DNA of 64,000 nt from Amycolatopsis antarctica (GTDB lineage Bacteria > Actinomycetota > Actinomycetes > Mycobacteriales > Pseudonocardiaceae), in contig NZ_NKYE01000006.1 of the NCBI RefSeq assembly GCF_002262875.1, forward strand, positions 1 through 64,000. The letters run 5' to 3'. Shown here piece after piece: positions 45,120 to 52,736 of this stretch; the stretch's first letter is position 1, and each line of letters opens with the position of its first letter. Both the position numbers and the translations under genes were made by a program. A model generated the notes under the pieces. The model made no database searches. It was not told where the DNA came from and worked only from the letters and a program-made list of their open reading frames with translations.

Positions 45120-45165
45120 TCGCGTTGCCCGTTGTGCGTCAACCGGGTGAACGCTAGCGTGCCGC

Positions 45166-46155
45166 ATGCACTCTGCGTCCGGTCCGACGATCCGCACGGT
45201 CGCCGCGCGCGCGGGGGTGTCGATCGCGACCGTGTCGTACGTGCTCAGCGGACGCACCGGCGGTCACACCAGGGTCAGTGAGGGGACCCGCGCCCGCGTG
45301 GTGGACGCGGCCGCCGAGCTCGGCTATGTGCCGAACCAGTCGGCGCGAGGGGTGCGCTGCGGGCGGACCGATCAGGTCTGTTTGGTCCTCCGTTCCCCGC
45401 ACACGCCCTCGGCGCAGGCACTGGCCGACACGGTGTCCTCGGCGATGAGCGCGCACCGGTTGAACACGCTGATGCTCGTCGGTGGCGACTGGGAGAACTT
45501 CCTGCTCCGCCGCGGCGCCGACGGCGCGTTCGTGGACCTTCGTGGCGCCGAGGAGGCCGGTGTGGCGGGGTTGCGCCGCATCGTCGATCGCGGGATCGCA
45601 CTGGTGGTGATGCACGCGACGGTCGATCCGGACGGATTCGACGTGGTGCGCCCGGACGAGACGGGTGCCTGCGGGCAGGCCGTCGCTCTGCTGTCCGAGG
45701 GGCACCGGCGGATCGGCTGGCTGGGCGGGCGTGCGGGTGGTTCACCGCGGTACGCCGGATACGTGCTGGCCCTGCGAGACGCGGGGCTCGGCCTGGACGA
45801 GTCGCTGGTCCGGTTCACCGGGGCCTCGCGGGAACACGCCTACGAGGAGGCGCTGCGCCTGCTCCGGCGCCCGGACCGGCCCACCGCGATCGTGGCGGCG
45901 TCCGATCTGGCGGCGATCAGTGCGTTGTGGGCGGCTCAGCGGCTGGGCCTGCGTGTCCCCGAGGACCTGGCGATCGTCGGTGCGGGCAACTCGCCGGAGG
46001 GAGCCGCGACCGAGCCGCCGATCACGACGGTCGGTCCGCTGCCGTTCGCCGCCGACATCGCCGGCCTGCTGCTCAGCAGGCTGGCGGGCGAGGCGCCGGT
46101 GACCGGCCGCGTGCACACCTCGGCCTGGGTGCTGCACCGCAGGGGCACCGCGTGA
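45166..46155 (+). CDS. LacI family transcriptional regulator
   Basis: A 329-residue DNA-binding repressor. The helix-turn-helix TIRTVAARAGVSIATVSYVLSG (residues 9-29) and hinge YVPNQSARGVRCG are typical. The ligand domain shows DGAFVDLRGAEEAGVAGL, DETGACGQAVALL, GHRRIGWLGG and AIVAASDLAAISALWAAQRLGLRVPEDLAIVG. A small sugar or nucleoside effector is expected. The ATG follows TAGCGT by 5 nt, suggesting a leaderless transcript. No sugar catabolic genes are adjacent, so its target is elsewhere or itself. It converges with a lipoprotein gene 3 nt away. Confidence 0.92.
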   Translation: MHSASGPTIRTVAARAGVSIATVSYVLSGRTGGHTRVSEGTRARVVDAAAELGYVPNQSARGVRCGRTDQVCLVLRSPHTPSAQALADTVSSAMSAHRLNTLMLVGGDWENFLLRRGADGAFVDLRGAEEAGVAGLRRIVDRGIALVVMHATVDPDGFDVVRPDETGACGQAVALLSEGHRRIGWLGGRAGGSPRYAGYVLALRDAGLGLDESLVRFTGASREHAYEEALRLLRRPDRPTAIVAASDLAAISALWAAQRLGLRVPEDLAIVGAGNSPEGAATEPPITTVGPLPFAADIAGLLLSRLAGEAPVTGRVHTSAWVLHRRGTA

Positions 46156-46158
46156 TGC

Positions 46159-46590
46159 TCAGGTTGTCCGGGCGGAGACGCAGACGACCTCGGTGCCGTC
46201 CTCGGCCGAGGTCTCGCTGACGGTGGCAGTGCCGTCGATGTCTATGGCGCAGGAGCGCGGGTTCGGGCCGGGCATGACGCTGACGCGCAGGCCCATGTCG
46301 CCGGGAGTGGTGGTGGTGAAGCTCGCCGAGTCCGTGCCTGCCTCGGGCATCGCTATCGGCCCGGTGTTGCCGAACACGGCGCCGCTCACCTGGAACACCG
46401 CACCAGGCGGGCCGTTGACGCGAATCGTCACCGTGTGCTCGGTGAGGGGTGGTGTCTCACCGGGCGGGGCCGGCGGCGGGCTCGGCGCCGCGGCGTTCTC
46501 CGCGGGCGGCGTCGCCGGCGCGGCCGGGTGCGTATCGCACGCGCCGAGCAGGGCGGCCGCGAGCACCAGTGCCGTCGCGACCTTCTTCAT
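46159..46590 (-). CDS. Small lipoprotein with Pro/Ala linker
   Basis: A 143-residue exported protein. The signal peptide MKKVATALVLAAALLGAC contains the lipobox LGAC. A low-complexity Pro/Ala/Glu linker (residues 20-50) precedes a compact beta-rich domain (HTVTIRVNGPPGAVFQVSG ... LRVSVMPGPNPRSCAIDIDG) with two Cys that may form a disulphide. No family recognised. ATG 46590 is preferred over the longer frame because the signal peptide starts there and a GGGGGCG stretch precedes it. It diverges from the sigma factor gene. Confidence 0.78.
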   Translation of the reverse strand: MKKVATALVLAAALLGACDTHPAAPATPPAENAAAPSPPPAPPGETPPLTEHTVTIRVNGPPGAVFQVSGAVFGNTGPIAMPEAGTDSASFTTTTPGDMGLRVSVMPGPNPRSCAIDIDGTATVSETSAEDGTEVVCVSARTT

Positions 46591-46832
46591 GTTCGCCCCC
46601 GCCGGATACGATGCGTACCCGAACAATTATGCCCAGTTACCTCCGATCGTCGGAACCCCACCCATCGACCTGTCCGAATCGTGATCGGTCCGCCGTCGTA
46701 CGCACCTTCGCGTGAACGTGCGAAGGATCTTTCGGGTTCGGTCGGCAGATGCGTCCTGGCGGGCCCGCTGCGAGGATGGGGAGCGTGGCCGAGGTACGGC
46801 CCGGCCCGTCGCGGAGATTCCGGCATGCAGAC

Positions 46833-48164
46833 GTGAGTACGTACGGAGGCCCCGGTGGCCCGGCCCCGGTGGAGGACCTGCTGCGCGAACTCGCCCCGCG
46901 AGTGCTCACGGCTGTGGTCCGCCGGTACGGGCACTTCGACTCGGCCGAGGACGCGGTGCAGGAGGCCCTGCTCGCGGCATCCTCACAGTGGCCGGAGGAA
47001 GGTGTCCCGGAGAATCCGCGCGGCTGGCTGATCACCGTGGCGGCGCGCCGCCTGACCGACCTGTTGCGCACGGATGGGGCACGTCGGCGCCGGGAGGACG
47101 CGGTGGCCTCGTTCGCGCCGGCCGGGGAGTCCCGTGCCCGGCTTTCGGACAGCCGTCCCGCGGCGGACTCCGACGACACGCTGACCTTGCTGTTCTTCTG
47201 CTGCCACCCGTCGTTGACCCCGGCCACGCAGGTGGCGCTGACGCTGCGGGCGGTCGGCGGGCTGGGCACCGGCGAGATCGCGCGTGCGTTTCTCGTCCCG
47301 GAGACCACGATGGCGCAGCGGATCAGCAGGGCGAAGCAGACGATCAGGAAGGCGGGTGCGGACTTCGGGCCCCCGCCACCCGGGGAACTCGACGAGCGGA
47401 TCGACGCCACGCTGCACGTGCTGTACCTGATCTTCAACGAGGGATACACGGCAACGGCCGGCTCGGATCTGCAGCGGGCGGACCTGACCTCGGAGGCGAT
47501 CCGGCTGACCAGGGAGCTGCATCGGCTGCTGCCCGGACGCGGCGAGGTGAGCGGCCTGCTGGCGCTGATGTTGCTGACCGACGCGCGGCGCGCGGCGCGG
47601 TCGCGTCCGGACGGTGCCCTGGTGCCGCTGGCCGACCAGGACCGGAGCCTGTGGGACGCCGGAGCCATCGAGGAAGGGGTCACGCTGATCACCGGGGCAC
47701 TGCGGACCACCGTGTTGGGCCCCTACCAGCTTCAGGCGGCGATCGCGGCCGTGCACTCGGAGGCGGAGCACGCGGACGAGACCGACTGGCGGCAGATCCT
47801 CGCGCTGTACACGGTGCTCTCGCGCGTGTCGGACAATCCGATGGTCACGTTGAACCAGGCGGTGGTGGTGGCGATGGTGCACGGACCCGAAGCGGGCCTC
47901 GCGTCCCTGGAGCCGCTGGACCACGACGCCCGGACGGCGCGCAGTCACCGGCTCAGCGCCGTTCGCGGGCATCTGCTCGACATGGTGGGCGACCGCGCCG
48001 GTGCCACGGCGGCGTACCGCCTCGCGGCACGGTCGACGACGAGCGAGCCGGAACGGCACTACCTGGAGTCCCGGATCCGCCGGCTCGACGACACCGGACA
48101 GGACCGGTGCGCCTGGCATGAACCACCCGGATCAGCCGCGGGCGGGGCAGGCCCGGACAGGTGA
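46833..48164 (+). CDS. ECF42-type RNA polymerase sigma factor with C-terminal extension
   Basis: A 443-residue extracytoplasmic-function sigma factor. Region 2 is visible in RELAPRVLTAVVRRYGHFDSAEDAVQEALLAA and NPRGWLITVAARRLTDLLR. Region 4 is in LTLLFFCCHPSLTPATQVALTLRAVGGL and FLVPETTMAQRISRAKQTI. A 230-residue helical TPR-like extension follows (LYLIFNEGYTATAG, PYQLQAAIAAVHSEA, MVTLNQAVVVAMVHG) that replaces an anti-sigma factor in this group. ECF42 genes are usually linked to DGPF-domain (YCII-like) genes; none is seen here. The GTG at 46833 gives the usual length, but earlier starts exist. Confidence 0.88.
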   Translation: MSTYGGPGGPAPVEDLLRELAPRVLTAVVRRYGHFDSAEDAVQEALLAASSQWPEEGVPENPRGWLITVAARRLTDLLRTDGARRRREDAVASFAPAGESRARLSDSRPAADSDDTLTLLFFCCHPSLTPATQVALTLRAVGGLGTGEIARAFLVPETTMAQRISRAKQTIRKAGADFGPPPPGELDERIDATLHVLYLIFNEGYTATAGSDLQRADLTSEAIRLTRELHRLLPGRGEVSGLLALMLLTDARRAARSRPDGALVPLADQDRSLWDAGAIEEGVTLITGALRTTVLGPYQLQAAIAAVHSEAEHADETDWRQILALYTVLSRVSDNPMVTLNQAVVVAMVHGPEAGLASLEPLDHDARTARSHRLSAVRGHLLDMVGDRAGATAAYRLAARSTTSEPERHYLESRIRRLDDTGQDRCAWHEPPGSAAGGAGPDR

Positions 48165-49768
48165 CCGGAGCCCGTTCGTCCGGTCGCACCACACCGGGAC
48201 GCGCACTGCGGTGCTCGCTCGTTCCACGGAGTCTGCGAGCAGGTGGGCCCCGGTCACGTGCGGACGCGCCTACCACGCCGGTGGGACGTTCGGGGTAACC
48301 GAGCCAGTCCGGGTGCGGGTGTGCGCGTTGCGCCTTTTGGTGTAGCGAATTCCTTGCGCAGCGGCGGAGATTCACTGTCGCGACCGGCCCGTCCTCCTCC
48401 GTGCGGAGGAACGCGAACTGCCGAGCCGTCCGCAGCCGTCTACCCAGAATTCGGCAGTCCTACTTTCGAAGGATTTCCCGCTCCGACTTTGGGGCTATTC
48501 GTCCTGGGGTGGACTGTCCGAAATGGACGAACTGCCCGTGGTGAACCCCAACCTGAAAGTCGCACGTTCGTACGATTTCAGGCAGGAACGACATGCACCC
48601 TCCGTAATCGACCGGCTGACGGGAGCGCGCATGCGGTGGACGTCGTTACGGCGAATGCCTGCGCCGGTCAGCGAGTGTGCGGTGACCCGCTGCGGTCATG
48701 AAACGGCGTGTCATCCTCGGTTTCCCGTTCCATGGCGCCGAAGTGAGGCCGCCCGATCCGGATGTTCCCGTATCGGATCGCGTGGCGACAAGGGCCTGAG
48801 TCCGGCCCCGGACGTCGCAGGGGGCTCCGCGCCAGAGGTCCCGTCCGGCCCCGAGCACTGATCGCGCAGGGCACTCGACGCGGGCCTCCTGCGTGCGGAG
48901 CGCGCTGCCGCCACAAGGGCACTGGGCCGACCGGAGCAAGGTGATCCCGATACGGAGCGTGTGAGCCTGCCCGGCTCTCGCGAACGGGCGGGCGTTGGCA
49001 AACCGGTCCGCTAATAGGAGGAGGAGCTTCCCGATAGCCGCATCCGCCGGTCGCGGCCGGTGTTTCCCGTGCTGGCGCGGCTCAGGTCGATCGGTTAACC
49101 TGGCGCCGCTGAAGAATAGGGATCGTCAACTGGGGTGATGAGAATTGATGGACAGTCGCCGGTAAAAAACGTGCGTTCGGACCTGGGCCGGTCCCTGAGT
49201 CCGTTCGGGCCGGATGTGCGATATTTGTTTCCGGTGCACTCGTGGTCGTGGTGACAATTGCGTGACTCCCGTCCGCATTGTCCGTGATCACCGTGAGGTC
49301 ACGCGCGCGTCCGGTCGTGAAACCGCGACCGGAATCGTCGGGATGAAGCATCCCGGCGGTTGGGGCGTGCGCACGGGAATCGCGCGACTGAATTCGGTGG
49401 TAAGTACCTGTCGGCGGATGCCGTGAATTCGCCCGACGTGGACGCGGACTGGGGTGCGCGTGCGCGGGGGAGTCGGCGCGTCACGGGGTCGGTGATGTGC
49501 GCAGGTGCGGCCTGGCGCGGGTCGGCCATGGCACGGCTCGCGTCAGGACCGCCGGTCGCGTTCATTTCACAATAGAACAAATGCACAGGAAACTGTCGGT
49601 TAATTCACGCTTCCCGCTCGGGTGGCGGCCTATGGCCCCGCCTATTATTTCGCGTGTCCGCGTTCGGCCAATCGCGTGGTCGGCACGGCTTTCGGTGAGT
49701 CCCGTGGAGATTAGGTGAACGGGTTTCTCGAACAACGGGAACCGCTCGCTCATCCATTTCGTCAGGGG
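48165..49768. other. Long intergenic region without a convincing gene
   Basis: About 1.6 kb between the sigma factor and the promoter of the biosynthetic operon. Several frames of 60-150 codons are open on both strands but lack actinomycete codon bias, ribosome sites or family resemblance. Base composition shifts to more A/T from about 49.1 kb. It contains isolated dyads, including 48552-48582 and an 8-bp hairpin at 49310-49333. It may hold decayed genes, regulatory DNA or small RNAs. Confidence 0.55.
48552..48582. promoter_or_regulatory. Imperfect 31-bp palindrome
   Basis: CCTGAAA (48552-48558) pairs with TTTCAGG (48576-48582), and the inner TCG and ACG triplets pair with CGA and CGT around a TT centre. 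Two mismatched positions interrupt the arms. The length suits the operator of a dimeric regulator. There is no nearby start codon to tie it to a gene. Confidence 0.35.
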
Positions 49769-49798
49769 TTGACACTCGAATAAGTCGATGTCTATCCT
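49769..49798 (+). promoter_or_regulatory. Sigma70-like promoter of the biosynthetic operon
   Basis: A consensus -35 box TTGACA (49769-49774) is followed after 18 bp by TATCCT (49793-49798), about 200 nt upstream of the first operon gene. It is the best vegetative-type promoter match in the window. Confidence 0.6.
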
Positions 49799-49832
49799 CC
49801 TTCGGGAGGATTCAGATGGGAAACCTCCCATC
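49794..49832 (+). promoter_or_regulatory. Leader with mutually exclusive hairpins
   Basis: Three stems compete. (1) 49794-49800 with 49805-49811, 7 bp closed by a TTCG tetraloop. (2) 49815-49820 with 49827-49832 (GATGGG/CCCATC). (3) 49804-49809 with 49824-49829 (GGGAGG/CCTCCC), which excludes both others. Such alternation is typical of attenuators or other switching leaders. Stem 1 overlaps the -10 box, so only an upstream start would transcribe it fully. No known riboswitch class is recognised. Confidence 0.35.
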
Positions 49833-49997
49833 AGGAAGTAGGTCTTTGGTCTGACGCGAGCGCGTTGTATCCACTTCGCTCGGCTCGCAGTCACACCGTC
49901 AATCAATACGACGTGTTCGATTCACAAATCGGGGTCCGCCTGCTCGGGCCGTGAATTGGAACTCGTCCCAGGCACGGGGATCGGGAGCCGGAACAGC

Positions 49998-52700
49998 ATG
50001 CTTGTAAACGAACTGGACCAGGAGAGTTCGCCGAGCCAGGTCCGCGTGCAGAGCCGAAGCCTCATCCGACTGTTGCGGGACCGCGGCGTCTCGGCGGACG
50101 ACCGGGTGGTGGTCTCGGCCGGGAACTCCGGCGACTTCGTCGTCACCCTGCTGGCGCTGATGGAGCTCGGCGTGTCGGTCGGCCTGCTCGACGCGCGGCT
50201 ACCCGCCGCCGAGAGCGCGCAGCTCGTCGCCGAGTCCGGTGCCCGATGGTTCCTGTCCGATCAGGAACTCGACGCCGCCTACGACCGCGTGCGCGTCGGG
50301 TGGATGGAGATCGGCGAGATCAACGCCGCCGCCCGCGAACACCGCGGCTCCGACGACGTCGACGATGATGCCGAGCTGACGTTCGCCCGCTGGTCCGAGC
50401 GTTCGGACGCACTGGTCGTGTGGAGCTCGGGCAGTTCCGGAGTGCCGAAGGGAATCGTGCGGTCCGGCGAGTCCGTGCTGTCGAACGTCGAACGCACCCG
50501 GGTCCGCATGGGCTACACCGAAGACGACGTCATGCTGCCCCTGCTGCCGTTCACCCACCAGTACGGGCTCTCGATCGTGATGCTCTGGTGGTCCTCGCGC
50601 GCCTCGATGGCCATCGTGCCCAGCCGGCGCATCGACCTCGCCCTGGAGACCATCGACCGCCGCGGCGTCACCGTCGTCGACGCCGTGCCCGCCGCCTACC
50701 ACACGTTGCTGCGGATCATCGAGGGCCGCAAGGGATCCACGGCACGGATCGACTCCGTGCGCATGTGGTGCGTGGGCGGGGAACCGCTGAGCGCCGACCT
50801 GCAGGCCAAGTTCACCGAGCGGATCGGTACGCCGCTGCTGGACGGCTACGGCACCAGTGAGTGCGGCAACATCTCGCTCGCCGCCCCGGACAACGCGATC
50901 CGCTGCGGGCGTCCGCTCGACGGGGTGACCATCGAGATCCTGGACGAGCGCGGCAACGTACTGCCTGCGGGCGAGATCGGCGAGATCGTCGTGCGCACCC
51001 CCGACGTGATGAACGGTGTGCTTGAGCTGGGCGGCCGGGTCCGCCCGGTGCACCGGCCCGTCTACCGCACCGACGACCTCGGGCAACTCGACGAGCACGG
51101 CAACCTGCGCGTGTTCGGCCGCAAGTCCGCGGTGCACCGGTTCGGTCACACGCTGTACCCCGAGGTGATCGCCGAGCGCGCCGGAGCCTGCGGCGTACCG
51201 GTACGGGTGCTGCCGGTGGAGGACCCCAGGCGCGGCATGCAGCTCGTCTTCGTGGTCGCCGATCCGGCCGCCCAGCCGGTCGCCTACTGGCGGCAGACCA
51301 TCGGCAAGTTCGTCTCCGAGTTCGAGAAGCCCAACCGGATCGTCGTCCTCGACGAGTTCCCGCAGAAGACCAACGGCAAGACCGACCTGCAGGCGTTGCA
51401 GGACATCGCCGCATCCGCGGTGGCTCTGGAAGGTGTGAAGGGCGTGCTCCCCATGGATCGTGTCAACGACGCCGCCGAGGTTCCGGAATCCGCGATTCCG
51501 TTCCCGGATCGGCTGGCGCGGCTGGAAGAACTGGTGAGCCTGCTGCGCAGCAGGCGATCCGAGGTGCTCGAACTGCTGACCGAGGTCAGCAACCACAAGA
51601 CCGCCTACGGCGAGATCGACGCGACCATCGCGGCCCTGGAGGGCGCGGCCGCGGAGGTCGGCCGCTACTCGCCGCCGGCCGTGGACCAGGTCGGCGTGCT
51701 GATGCCGTCCAACATCCCGCTGTACAGCTATGCGCTTTATCTGGCGATTCCCAGCCTGTACAGCAAGCGCGTGGTGTTCCGTCCCTCGCGGCGGATCGAG
51801 GACCAGACCCGCAAGCTGCACGAGCTGCTCTCCGGCGTGCACGGGCTGCCGATCGTCCTCGACGACGGTTCGCAGGCCGAGTTCATGGAAGGTGAGGGCG
51901 CGCGCTCGGACGTGCTGGTGTTCACCGGCACCTACAAGAACGCCGAGAAGATCCGCACCAGCCTGCGCACCGATCAGCTCTTTCTGTACTTCGGGCAGGG
52001 CGTCAATCCCTACATCGTCGGGGCGGACGCCAACGTCGGCTCGGCGGTGGACGGGCTCATCCGGGTGCGCATGCTCAACTCGGGCCAGGACTGCTTCGGC
52101 CCCGACGTGGTGTTCGTGCACACCTCGATCAGCGCCCAGTTCTGCAACCTGCTCTGCCGCCGCGTCGACGGCCTGCGGTACGGCCGGTTCGAGGACCCGA
52201 CCGCCGACTACGGCGAGATGTTCTACCTCGACGCCTTCGACGCCTCGCTCGAGTACCTGCGCAAGAACCGTGAGCACCTGGCGGCCGGTGGCGAGGTGAA
52301 CTTCCTCAACGGCCATCTGCGCCCCACCGTGCTGATCCGGCCCGCCGAGACCAAGGTGACGCCGCCCGAGCTGTTCGCGCCGATCTTCAACGTCGTGCCG
52401 TTCACCTCCGAGGAATGGCTGCACACGATGCTGGACCACCCGTTCTTCGAGGAGCGGGCGATGGCCGCGACCGTCTACGGCGGGATGGACGACACCGTCG
52501 AGATCCTCGAGCGCAGGCACACGGTCAGCGTGAACGAGACGCTGATCGACATCGACAACGGCAACGCTCCTTTCGGTGGCACCGGGATTCGCGCCAACTA
52601 CGCCTCCATCGGCAAGCGCCGTTACGCGCAGCCGCTACTGGTCAGCAAGGCGGTCGCGGAGCACCTGTCGCCCGCGGAGACCGTCGAGCAGTCCGCCTGA
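49998..52700 (+). CDS. Fusion of adenylate-forming ligase and aldehyde-dehydrogenase-like reductase
   Basis: A 900-residue two-domain protein. Residues 1-470 are an ANL acyl-adenylate ligase with core motifs WSSGSSGVPKG (143-152), DGYGTSECGN, VYRTDDLG, FGRKSAVHRFG and catalytic Lys461 in KTNGKTDLQ. Residues 500-900 have the aldehyde dehydrogenase fold with catalytic Cys699 in NSGQDCFGPDV. The usual ELGG motif carrying the general-base Glu is replaced by YFGQG (664-668), as in acyl-thioester-reducing enzymes that lack this Glu. I infer activation of a carboxylic acid and its NAD(P)H-dependent reduction to an aldehyde in one chain. ATG 49998 is preferred over a TTG at 49956. It is the first gene of the operon. 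Confidence 0.82.
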   Translation: MLVNELDQESSPSQVRVQSRSLIRLLRDRGVSADDRVVVSAGNSGDFVVTLLALMELGVSVGLLDARLPAAESAQLVAESGARWFLSDQELDAAYDRVRVGWMEIGEINAAAREHRGSDDVDDDAELTFARWSERSDALVVWSSGSSGVPKGIVRSGESVLSNVERTRVRMGYTEDDVMLPLLPFTHQYGLSIVMLWWSSRASMAIVPSRRIDLALETIDRRGVTVVDAVPAAYHTLLRIIEGRKGSTARIDSVRMWCVGGEPLSADLQAKFTERIGTPLLDGYGTSECGNISLAAPDNAIRCGRPLDGVTIEILDERGNVLPAGEIGEIVVRTPDVMNGVLELGGRVRPVHRPVYRTDDLGQLDEHGNLRVFGRKSAVHRFGHTLYPEVIAERAGACGVPVRVLPVEDPRRGMQLVFVVADPAAQPVAYWRQTIGKFVSEFEKPNRIVVLDEFPQKTNGKTDLQALQDIAASAVALEGVKGVLPMDRVNDAAEVPESAIPFPDRLARLEELVSLLRSRRSEVLELLTEVSNHKTAYGEIDATIAALEGAAAEVGRYSPPAVDQVGVLMPSNIPLYSYALYLAIPSLYSKRVVFRPSRRIEDQTRKLHELLSGVHGLPIVLDDGSQAEFMEGEGARSDVLVFTGTYKNAEKIRTSLRTDQLFLYFGQGVNPYIVGADANVGSAVDGLIRVRMLNSGQDCFGPDVVFVHTSISAQFCNLLCRRVDGLRYGRFEDPTADYGEMFYLDAFDASLEYLRKNREHLAAGGEVNFLNGHLRPTVLIRPAETKVTPPELFAPIFNVVPFTSEEWLHTMLDHPFFEERAMAATVYGGMDDTVEILERRHTVSVNETLIDIDNGNAPFGGTGIRANYASIGKRRYAQPLLVSKAVAEHLSPAETVEQSA

Positions 52701-52736
52701 ACCACCGCACCATCCGATTCCGTCAGTGGGAGATCC

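Noticed and set aside
49562..49906. 114-codon minus-strand frame just before the biosynthetic operon
   Set aside because: No ribosome site, atypical codon use and overlap with the promoter and leader hairpins; no family resemblance.
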